A stretch of 64,000 nt of DNA from Argyresthia goedartella (lineage: Eukaryota; Arthropoda; Insecta; Lepidoptera; Argyresthiidae): assembly GCA_949825045.1 (NCBI GenBank), contig OX463832.1, positions 22,004,552 through 22,068,551 on the forward strand, in the 5' to 3' direction. Below are positions 21,601 through 33,600 of this stretch, piece after piece. How positions within the stretch are numbered: the stretch's first letter is position 1; each line of letters opens with the position of its first letter. Under the pieces are notes generated by a model. That model did not search any database and had not been told where the DNA came from. It saw only the letters and a program-made list of their open reading frames with translations. The position numbers were made by a program, and so were the translations under genes.

Positions 21601-24600
21601 ATCTAAGGTGGAACCCACTCCAGAGTCATCGGCAAACGAGGCTGCTGTGTCGACTTTAAACTCCACAGTCCAACCTCAAGGTATTCATGGTATTCAGGGT
21701 GAATCTACCATGCTATTAGGTACAGCTCTGGTGGGTGTCCAAGACATCAGCGGTAACCTTCACACTGCAAGGGCCCTTATAGACAGTGGTTCTCAAGTCT
21801 CTATTGTGACAGAGTGTTTGGCACAGAAGTTGCGACTACCTTGCTCAACTTCTGGTATACTGTATGGTTTAGGCGGTAAGGAACAACAGCGTACCGGTGG
21901 AAGCATTCAATGTTCTATTCATTCTCTACAAGGTAAAGGGTCTCCACTGGTAACGTCAGCGATCGTCATTAGACGAATTTCGGGGTCACTCCCCACTGTT
22001 AAGGTGTCTGCTGAGGTGATAGAGACTTGCAAGGATGTCTCTCTCGCAGACAAACTCTTCTCGGTTCCTAGTCCCATAGATTTGTTGATAGGAATGGATC
22101 TTTTTAATCAAATATTCGATGGAAGAAGACTGCAGCTGGGTGAGGGAATGCCAGTCGCCCATGGTTCTATATTTGGCTGGGTTTTGATGGGTAGAGCTCC
22201 CGTGGAGAGTTCGTCGTGTCATCAAGTAGTGTCTTTGTCCTGCACTGTCGACTTGGACTCGGTGTTAAATAGGTTCTGGGAGGTCGAGGAGGTACCTTCC
22301 AAGGTTTTACAGGATCCAGAGAATCTGCTGTGTGAAAAACATTTTGTAGAGACTCATACACGAGATGTCACAGGAAGGTTTATGGTTCGTTTACCGTTCA
22401 AGGCAATTCAAAAACCTCTAGGGGAAACTCGCAATAACGCTCTGAGGCGCTTCCACAATTTGGAGCGAAAGCTTCTCAGAGACGTCAACTCAAGGAAATG
22501 TATGTAGCTTTCATGGCCGACTATCTAGAGACAGGTCACATGCGCCCAATATATGATGTCTGTATTTTATGCTGGTCGGTACTGGTACGGAACGTGCAGA
22601 CGGTGCACTTTAAGTCCGAACTGGACATTCTGAGACGCGGACGCGTCCAACTGAAGGGAGCTGTGGCTCGGCTCAACCCGTTTATTGACCCTCAAGGATT
22701 GCTGAGGGTAAGAGGTCGGCTGCGGAATGCCAACCTGCCTTATGCGGCTCGCCACCCGTTGTTACTCCCTAGGAAAGGGAAGTTGGTCGAACTGTTGATA
22801 CAGGATCGACACATTCGGAATGGGCATGTCGGATGCTACGCCTTGATGGCGTTTCTCCAGCGCGAGTTCTGGATTCTATCGGGAAGACGCTTAGTGCGTA
22901 GCGTCGTATTTCGGTGCCTGCCTTGTTATCGGGCCAAGGCGGCTACGATGCAGCCCCAGATGGGCGATTTGCCCTCGGATAGGGTTAACGAAATCCGGCC
23001 CTTTGCGGGTGTCGGAACGGATTTCGCGGGACCATTCATGGTCAAGTCTTCACAGCTACGGAACGCCAGATTACATCGGTAAGTATTGTACTTAGGTAAG
23101 GAAAATCAACTAGTTTTAAATTTAGATAAGATTTAAAATAATTTTATAAAGAAAATAATCTTAAGGAAACTCATCTTAAGGAATATTATCTGAAAGAGCT
23201 CAATTGCTCTTTCGGGAGGCGGTTATGTTAGGTGTAGAATGGGAGTAGGATTCAAATTTCGCGCCTATGCCAATTTATTTTTTTGCCCTGAACTTTGTTG
23301 TTTCCATTCCCTATATCCACTCACGCGTGGGTAGAAGAAAAGGAGAGGATGACAGCTGTCATAGACACCACACTTTTGCCACGACTTCCGAGTGCGCCAC
23401 GGATCGGTTCGGTCGACATAACCGTTTTGTCCCGTCAACTGCTTTTCTATGGGCTCGAGTCCTCGCGTCGCCTTACAACCGTAGCGATAAGGAGAATCAG
23501 CAACCTCACCCGATGAACGGAAAGTGATTGAAGCCCACTCAAATCAGGCAAGAACACCAGAAGCCTCAGACTCATCATTGAACCAGCGAAGAGGAGCACG
23601 CGTGAGTTTCATCTCCTTCAATCTTTTCCCACCACTATGGAATGCACTTTTTAATGAAAAAAAATCTCGAGACTCCGGTGTCGCGAAATTTAGTGTTCTA
23701 TATATAGAATCGGATGTGCCATTATCAGCAGTTGTGAGAGACCACTGTAAGGGTTCTTTTTCCATGCAGCCCAACACTTAAATGTCACAAAACACATGAA
23801 TTTCGAATGGTTTTTGAAATTCGACAAAAAGTATAACAAAAGCAAGGGTTTAACGCCGCATGCTAACTGCAAGGGATATAGGTTTACCGCCGCATGCTAA
23901 CTGCAAGGGATATAGGTTTACCGCCGCATGCTAACTGCAAGGGATATAGGTTTACCGCCGCATGCTAACTGCAAGGGATATAGGTTTACCGCCGCATGCT
24001 AACTGCAAGGGATATAGGTTTACCGCCGCATGCTAACTGCAAGGGATATAGGTTTACCGCCGCATGCTAACTGCAAGGGATATAGGTTTACCGCCGCATG
24101 CTAACTGCAAGGGATATAGGTTTACCGCCGCATGCTAACTACAAGGGATATAGGTTTACCGCCGCATGCTAACTGCAAGGGATATAGGTTTACCGCCGCA
24201 TGCTAACTGCAAGGGATATAGGTTTACCGCCGCATGCTAACTGCAAGGGATATAGGTTTACCGCCGCATGCTAACTGCAAGGGATATAGGTTTTAAAGTG
24301 AGCTTCCACTTCTGCTACTGATAGTATATGTCACCGCAAGATTGTCAAAACCGTTAGTTTGTAAACTAACGCGTTAGTTTATACACTATCAAATTGTAAA
24401 CCAGACCGACAGGGTTTACAATTTAAGTTTCTTTTGTTCGTACATGTCAACCTAACATGGTCTAATCGGGGGTTTTACTGCGCTCGCCTTCTCAAATCTT
24501 CACCTACGCTAAGTTTCAACCAGCTCACAATTTAACGGTTTTATTATAAACCAACGCGTCATATCGTAAGCAGCACGGTACAGTTTACAATTTATCAATA

Positions 24601-27600
24601 GTTTGTAAATTAACGAGAAAAAAACGCTAGATTCTAAACTAACGGTTTTGACAATCTAACGGTGACATCAATTTACCTAAATTTAATAGAAATATCTTCT
24701 TTTTTAGGGTTCCGTACCCGAAGGGTTCCAAACGGGACCCTATTACTAAGACTTCGCTGTCCGTCCGTCCGTCCGTCCGTCCGTCTGTCACCAGGCTGTA
24801 TCTCAAGAACCTAGCTAGCTAGAGAGTTGAAATTTTCACAGATTAAGTATTTCTGTTGCCGCTATAACAACAAATACTAAAAAACAGGATAAAAGAAATA
24901 TTTAAGGGGGCTCCCGTATGAATTAAGAATTAATTAAATTAATTAAGAATTGTTGTATAACAATTCTTTCAATACCACATACAAACTCATGGATGCACCT
25001 GGTTACGTACATGGAATGTGAAAGTAACCGCACCAATAACTTTGTAAACAATATTTTGCTGTGTAAAATCCAAACTATTCACTCCACACCATCGCTTCCA
25101 TTGAACGGTGGTACGGAACCCTTCGTGCGCGATTTAGACTCGCACTTGACCGGTTTTTTTCTTTCACTTACACACAGCCCTCCTCTTCAACCCCTACTCA
25201 CCTATATATTTGCATCGGGAATTAAAATTAACTTTAGGTAAATAAATATGGTTTAGGTTTTGATTTAGGTAAATAAATATGAATATCCTATCTATGGAGA
25301 TATATATATGACGTCATATGGATGACGCTCCAATAAACTCGTCGGTCTCATCTCATCTCATCTCACCTGGAAGGGCGACACGTTGGTGTGCGTGCGCATG
25401 TGCTGCTTCAGGTGCACGGACTGCACGAAGGTCTTGCCGCAGATCACGCAGCGGTAGGGCTTGATCTTCGTGTGCGTGCGCAGGTGCTGGTCGAGGCCTG
25501 GGGGTTGGCAGGACTTGTTCACTATCACTATATCACTACTGCTTCATCTCCTACCGCAGGCCGGCTATCATCAATCACCTAGTGGCCAACCCGACCGTCA
25601 TGGCATGAATATATATGGCATGGATATTCAAACTATTTTAATTTTACAGAAAAGAGCTATTCGAGCAATTTATAATTTAAAACAACAGACTCCTTAAGAG
25701 AGCTCTTTAAAGAAATTGACATACTAACAGTAGCTAGTCAATTTATTTTCGAAAATATAATGCATGTGTACGCAAGAACCTTACAACATTTTCCAAACTT
25801 AGTGATAGCTGTAATGTTAACCTAAGAAATAATCAATCACAGACTGTGTGCGCCCCGATTTAGACTCGCAAAGGTTAGCAATTCTTTCAAGGGTCAGTGC
25901 ATTCTCTACTATAATAAGATACCTCTGGAGATCTTGAAATTGCCTTTTGAGCAATTTGAAAAGCATGTAAAAGCGACTTTGTCGAAAAATGGATATTACA
26001 ATGTTGAAGATTACTTAAATGATGGGTCTGTATGGGGTTAATCTAGCTCAACACAGACCTTGCTGTTATTAATTTTGTAATTATTTAATCCTGCTTATTA
26101 ATTATGATAATTCATACTAAACTATTTTTATTAGTTAAGCACAAGCAATTTTTAAAAGAGATGTAAAAATCAATCTACGAAGTTTCTACGCCCTGCTTCT
26201 CCCACAGAGAAGTGGCAAAAATGACGATTGCTAAGTATTTGTAAATATACATACAATATATTTCAATCTTGAAAACTTCTGACAGTCGGGTAGGCCACCA
26301 GCCCGACACTCACTTTTTACCCGAACTGAATCTGCGCGGTCGATGTTGGCTCGCTCTTAGTCGAATTTACAAAAACATCATATACATGGTGACATTTCAT
26401 TAGCACAACATATTTTGAGTATAGCACCCATCATTATGAACAACTTTCCCTAGTAGTAAAGAATAACCGGCTAAAAGTCAGCTAATTAAATGTCACCCTG
26501 CATACGCACATACAATGCTATTTGCCCCACAGCACACCAGGATCCCGTGTCGTGGAAACCAGAAACAGCGACCGGGTTCGAACCCGGGACGCTTCGCCTC
26601 TCGCTTGGACGGCAGAGCTCAAACCGCAACCCCTTGAGGTCTTTAAAATTTACACACGTTCCTTAAGTTACGTTAAGCTTAATTGGAGCCGTTCTTAGAG
26701 GTAGCATTTGGCATTTGTCAACAGTAAGGACAGAGCTAGGGATTCCTTTTTAACAAGCTTTCATTAGGTTCACCTGTTACTAAGGAAGTAAGTTACTATG
26801 TAAACAAATATTGCAAGTTAAATTTGACACACTTCCCGGTTTCCGATTGAGCTAAAGTTTATAATAATTGTGTAAGATCGGTGACAATGCAATATTGTGA
26901 TACATCGAGCTGCTCTGATGATGGAGCCGGATTGTGGTCACAGGAACTCTGTAATAGAATAACGCAATCCTACCGAGTTTGGGCTCTTTAGCATCGTCTC
27001 GGTGAGTAGTTGAGAGTATCGAGCTGATCTGATGATGGAACTCTTCAACGGCTACTAGTAAACCCCTCGAGTTTAGACTCGTTTGATGTTTTAATGTGAC
27101 AAAAACATACGTGTTTTTATGTTTTTAGGGTTCCGTACCTTAAAAGGAAAAAAGGAACCCTTATAGGATCACTTTGTTGTCCGTCTGTCTGTCTGTCTGT
27201 CCGTCTGTCACGGCCCCTTTTCTCAGGAACGCGTGGAGGTATCATGTTGAAATTAATATCGATTACTCAGGTCTATGGTCCCTTGGAGATGTAAAAAATT
27301 TAAACTTCTAGGTCGACGCAATCAAAAGATACCGCGATTATTTCATGATTTTGCTGAATTTGTATGGACTCGCGTGGAACTCGCAAGGGAATCAAAACCT
27401 ATAGGGTACTTCCTAACCTAGGGTCATGAAATTTGGAATGAAGGAAGGTCTTATAGCACAAGTAAAGGGAAAAATCCGAAAACTGTAAATTTCTGTCTGT
27501 CTGTCTGTCTGTCTGTCTCACCGTATGTTAAGACTTTTTCTCAGAAACGCATGGAGGTATAAATTTGAAATTAATATAATAGGGTACTGTCAGTGTACGG

Positions 27601-30600
27601 AACCCTTGGTGCGCGAGTCCGACTCGCACTTGACCGTTTTTTTTTTAAACTACCTATTATCTAAGCGAAACAAGGAGAAAAGAACTGACGCCTAGACTGA
27701 CGCGTCGAGAGCGAGTGCGAGCGAGAGAGGAAGGGGAAATCGCATTCCCCGTGGGTGCCTAGTTTACTTTGGCGAATAGTGCAGTCACACACAAACACAT
27801 ACCTGACTTTTGTGTGAAGCTCTTCCCGCAGTACGTACAGGGGAAAGGCCGGTCGCCTGAAATTACAATAATAATAATATACCTCGGACACTATTTACAC
27901 ACATTGATCTAGCCCCAAACTGGGATTCCCTGTATCTTGGGTACTAGACAACGATACACATACTTATATAGATAAATATCATACTTAGATAGATAAACAA
28001 CCATGACTAGGGTACAAACATCCATTCTCGTTAAACAAATATTTGCCCCCACCGGGACTCGAACTCGGAACCCCTGGCTTCGCAGGCAGGGTCACTGCCG
28101 ACTCGGCCATTTGGGTACAATATACTGTGGATTAGGATCCCATCAGAAACACTGAGAAGAGTGTGAGCGAAGTTTGATGGGAAGAATATAGAGATGGAAA
28201 CATTTTATTTTCATACAAAAAATTACATTAAAAATAGTAGTTTATGTGACTGATACATAATGGAGCATGGGCATTGAAACTCGAGAGTGGGTTTACGAAA
28301 CTCGTCACGCGAGACTTTTAATGCCTAATTATGTACAGTTACATACACTAGTTTATCTACACAGATATCATAAGCTCTCTTTGATGTGTTCAGGTACCTA
28401 TGGAAATTATGGTCATAATGTATCGATATTCAGATAAGAAATGAGTTTTTACCAAGTAGTTTAACATTATGCTGATCGTAACGTGCGGTTTTTGGACGCA
28501 GTAAAGAGGGTTTATGATACGTGTGTAGATAAAATCTCATAAAAACATGTTATTTTACTCACAAAAACAAATATGTACTTAATCAGTCTATAGTGAGTAT
28601 GTGGCAGATCATTGAGGCAATTTGTCGATATCTGTTAATATAATTGCAGATATCCTCCACCTCGTTGCAGTTGCCGCGGATGGTGTGATGGTGTGACGGT
28701 GTGACGGTGTGATGGTGTGACGGTGTGACGGTGTGATGGTGTGATGGTGTGACGGTGTGACGGTGTGATGGTGTGACGGTGTGACGGTGTGATGGTGTGA
28801 TGGTGTGATGGTGTGACGGTGTGATGGTGTGATGGTGTGATGGTGTGATGGTGTGATGGTGTGATGGTGTGACGGTGTGATGGTGTGATGGTGTGACGGT
28901 GTGATGGTGTGATGGTGTGATGGTGTGACGGTGTGATGGTGTGATGGTGTGATGGTGTGATGGTGTGACGGTGTGACGGTGTGTTGGTGTGATGGTGTGA
29001 CGGTGTGACGGTGTGACGGTGTGACGGTGTGACGGTGTGACGGTGTGACGGTGTGACGGTGTGATGGTGTGATGGTGTGATGGTGTTACCTGTGTGCATG
29101 CGCATGTGCTGCTGCACGCCGCCCTGCTGTGTGAAGCGCTTGTGGCACACGCCGCACTCGAAGGGCTTCAGCTTGACGTGGGCGGTGCTCGTGTGCTCCG
29201 CGAGGTGCTTGTTGGAGTGGAAGCCCATGCCGCACACCTGACCAACAACATTACGACCTTACCCACCACGGACAAAGTCAAAGTCAATAGTAGTTTATGT
29301 GACTGCTACATAATGGAGGGCATTAATACTCGAGAGTGGGTTTATGAAACGAGCCGAAGGCGAGTTTCATAATAATATCACTCGAGAGTTTTAATGCCTA
29401 ATTATGTACAGTTACATACACTAATTTATCTACACACATATCATAAGCTCTCTTTGATGTGTTCAGGAACCGCATGTTTGACCGGCATTGTGGTTCTGCA
29501 ATTGTTTAGCTTGTTCTGTAGTACCAACTTCACGCAGGCGGGCGTCGGCGTTCGAAATTTGAATGTCAGTACCAACTTCACAGACAAACTAGGGACGGCA
29601 AGCAGTCGGGCGTCGGCGTTCGAAATTTGAATGTCATAATATGTAGAAAAACTACACATTATGGTCATAATGTGTAATTTTTCAGATAAGAAATGAGTTT
29701 TTACCAAGTAGTTTAACATTATGCTGATCGTAACGTGCGGTTTTTGTACGCAGTAAAGAGGGTTTATGATACGTGTGTAGATAAACTACTTTATTGCTGT
29801 AGATATTTACATATACTTTGCAGACGCTATTTTTTGCCGCTTCTCTACATTGGACCACTGTCGGAGAAGAAGGGCGTAGAAACACCCACAGATTGATTTT
29901 TAGGTCTCTTAAAAATTGGTTAAGCTTAACTTAAACAAATATTACAATATTAATATGAAAATACAAAAAACAAACACAAACAAATACAAATATGAAAAAT
30001 GTAATTATAGCAGGAATAAATAATTACAAAATTGTTAGCGGCAAGATCTCTGTTGAGCAAGATTAACCCCATACAGTCCCGTCATTTAAGTAATCTTGAA
30101 CATTGTAATATCCCTTTTTAGACAAAGTCGCTTTAACATGCTTTTTATATTTCTCAAATGGCAATTTCAAACTCCAGAGGTATCTTATTGTAGTAGAGAA
30201 TGCACTGACCCTTGAAAGAATTGCTAACCTTCGCGAGTCTAAAACGGGGCGCACATAGTCTGTGATTATTTCTTAGGTTAACATTACAGCTGTCGCTAAG
30301 TTTGGAAAATGTTTTAAGGTTCTTGCGTACATACATTATATTTTCGAAAATAAATTGACTAGCTTCAGTTAGTATGTCAATTTCTTTAAAAAGCTTCCTT
30401 ACGGAATCTGTTCGTTTTAAATTATAAATTCCTCGAATAGCTCTTTTCTGTAAAATAAAAATAGTTTGAATATCCGCTGCTTTCCCCCACAACAAGATAC
30501 CATAGGACATCACACTATGAAAGTAACTAAAATATACTAGCCTAGATGTAGCCACATCCGTGTTTTGAATGATGTCTGACAGAACGAAACGAAAGCGATA

Positions 30601-33600
30601 TATGGGACTAGAGGTCGTTTTTGTGTGTGTATGTCCGCGAACATTTAATGGAACTACTGGACCGATTTCGATGAGGTTTAAAGCATCAAACGGCTATTAT
30701 TTGAGTGCATGTTCTCATATATGTTTACGGCTGTGGACCACCAGGGGGCGCTGCTGCAGCCAGTATGGTGAATGCTCGAGGGCTACTCAATACGCTTTAT
30801 TGCATTATATTAGCCGTAAGGTTCCATTAATTTGTGCGGTGTTTTATATTTACATTATTTATAGTTATTATCAGAGAAGAGAAGATGGGCTTGTGGGCAG
30901 ACCACCTGCCCGATGATCCGACGTTCTAGAGTTGTATAAGCAACGGGATAACACTTACAGACGAACAGCTACTCAAAGACCACTTGAACTACCCGGTCCT
31001 CGCTCGGCAACAAAGATATACAATAGGCACATGCACCGCTGCCGCAGGTGCCGCGCGCGCGCACGTGTCTGCTTGCGCGCGCACCGCTCACCAGGACCAT
31101 CCGCATTATTAATGTATTGGCGGAGGAAATTGATGTGTTTGGTTCTACTCTGTCTGAATTCACAAAGATGTGTCTATTTGTGCTGTGTTACAGAGAAGAT
31201 AGGTTTAAATAAGGTATTTTGTTTGTTGTATTTTGTAAGTTGTAAGATTTTATATACCTACCGCATTAGGATATCCTGTAATGATAGGTATTGTTGGGAA
31301 ATAAATAAATAAATAAATAAATAGTGTACCCAAAAGTATTGAGGCTGCACCAACACAATCCCTCTCTACGAAATTATTTACTTGGCTCGCTACAGAAGCA
31401 TTCTACTCTTTAGATGAATTCTTTATAAAATGCAAATAAGATTTATTTTTACTATTTTTGTGCTTTATTATTTTGAATATTTTTTTACGACATTCTGTAA
31501 ATTGACTTTGGTATTATTTTAGTGTTTTGTAGTTAGTTATTATTATTATTTTGAATTCGTTTTTATATGAAATTGTGTTATATTATTATTTTTGATCAGA
31601 TTTTGTTTGACATTATGTAATTTAATTAAAGTATTATATTAGTATTTTGTGAGTTCGCAGCCTTAGCTAGTTAGATACATTAATATTTTTTGTAAATATA
31701 CCTTTGCGTGCCAATATTTGGCTAAATGTGCTGTTCTTATAATAATTTAACAACCACTGAACCACATTTATGCAAATAAACGAATCTGAATCTGAATCTC
31801 ACCAAGCCGACGGGATGACACTACATACGATTGGCTCAGGACTTTGGTTTCTTAATTTGTGGGTGTAATGAAGAAATATGTTCCATACAGTGGTCCAATG
31901 TAGAGAAGAGGCAAAGAATTACGTTTGCTAAGTATATGTAAATATCTACAGTAATAAAGTACTTTGACTTTGACTTCTATAGCTAAGAAATGGAGGAAGA
32001 AAGTTGTTCAGAAAGATGTCCCTTAAATCAAATCTTGAACTTAATATTTTAATATGAATTGTTCACAACCATGTTCCAAATAGGAAGTTTTTTTAGATAA
32101 ATATGTTCCAAATACAAAGTTGTTCAGATAAATATGCACCCTAGAAGAAAGTTGTTCAGAAATATGTTCATGGTAGAAATTTGTTCAGGTATAGGTGCCC
32201 AGCTGTGGGTGGATGTGGGCTGTGCATGATGATGATGATGATGATGACAAGATAGGATTATATTAAGAATTGGGATATTCCGAGAGATGAAAAGAAATCA
32301 ACAGATGCTGTTCACTTCAGTTAGACGCGTCTGTTTCAGTATTGTTCATTCATCCAAGTGTTATTTTTTGATGAAATAGTAGTTAGGGGTCACAAAGTGT
32401 CCGAAATTGTGTAATTATGTAATAAGATAAGCGAAAAACCCCAGATGTTATTCCTCGAGGAAAATAACTCAGAATCGCTTTACCTGGCAAGGGAACGGCG
32501 TGTCGTCGCCCACAGCCGACGCTAGCAGTTTCTCGCACACCTGGAAATATATTCACTTCAATAAAAATAAAATAAATGTAGGCCACTATGTCCCCGCCGA
32601 GGGGAACAGGCCTTTACCCGGATGCGAGTAAAATTAAGCCGTATTACTGCGTCAGCGCGCGCGTCGGTGGAGGGGAGTCTGGCTGGCGGCCAACCCGACT
32701 GTCATGTTTTCAAGCCGCTACCAGGGGCCCAATTCCGGTACACAATGACAGCTCCGTGATAATTACATGACGATTACGGTCAACTTTAGACATCCAATAT
32801 TCGGCGTTTGGAGAATATTTTTGTAGGCCATTATGGTACAAATTAAGTTAATTGGTAAGCATAATAATTTAGTACATCAACAAAGGGAATGGGATTACAA
32901 AATCGTCAGATATTGGATATTTAAAATTGACCGTAATCGTCATGTAATTGTCATTGAGCTGTCGTTGTGTACCGGAGTTGGGCCCCTGGGCCGCTGACAC
33001 ATTGTATGTCACAAAATTATGTCTTGTCTTATGTTTTCTAAGACATGTCACAATGTCTTAAATAAAAATAATGACACATATTGTGGTTTTTTTTAATTAT
33101 TAAATCCAACCCATACACTAATAATATACAGTGGTGGTCAGCTAATTAGAAACACAGTTCCATACACCAGTTTTGCTCAGAATAAAAAGAATTGGTTTTT
33201 TTTTTGTATTAAAGGCTTAGCGGTGAGTGTTTAATAATAGAGCTACATTATTATTGTATAAAATAAATACAAAACAATTATCATATGAATTATTATTAAT
33301 AAATACTGCACGATTTGATCAATAAGATAAATACTGTGAAATAAAATAAAATAAATCCAACAATAAGATTGGCTAGAGTAGGTTATTGTGGCTAAATTTC
33401 AATCGAGTTATAGGTTAGATTAGAACTTAGAAGAAGCAAAACCGGAGCGGAGCGAAACGTATGTAAAGGAAAAAAACATTTACTTTTTCGGTCAACAATT
33501 ATTCCAAACAATATTATTACATTTCATATTACGCAATCCAACAATGAACCCTTCGAAAAAGACGTAAACCCGACGATTTTTTGAAAATTAATTGACCAGT

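Larger units (their letters stand above)
14069..23634 (+). mobile_element. Bel-Pao LTR retrotransposon, defective, interrupted by a LINE
   Basis: LTRs at 14069-14462 and 23226-23634, both starting TGTTAGG and ending CCCACCA, are flanked by the 5-bp target-site duplication CTATG (14064-14068 and 23635-23639). A primer-binding site lies at 14470-14485 and a purine-rich tract just before the right LTR. Gag, protease and fragments of reverse transcriptase and integrase are present. Most of reverse transcriptase, all of RNase H and most of the integrase core are missing. An I-clade LINE (14802-20309) is inserted in the leader. Without the LINE the element is about 4.05 kb. Confidence 0.94.

Noticed and set aside
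23847..24293. CRISPR-like array of 34-bp repeats
   Set aside because: There are no spacers between units, no cas genes, and the context is an animal intron. It is a plain tandem array.
28635..29086. His/Thr/Pro/Ser-repeat protein
   Set aside because: The reading runs past the exon 7 donor into the 9-bp minisatellite. The spliced frame fits exon 8 precisely, so the repeat is intronic by default.
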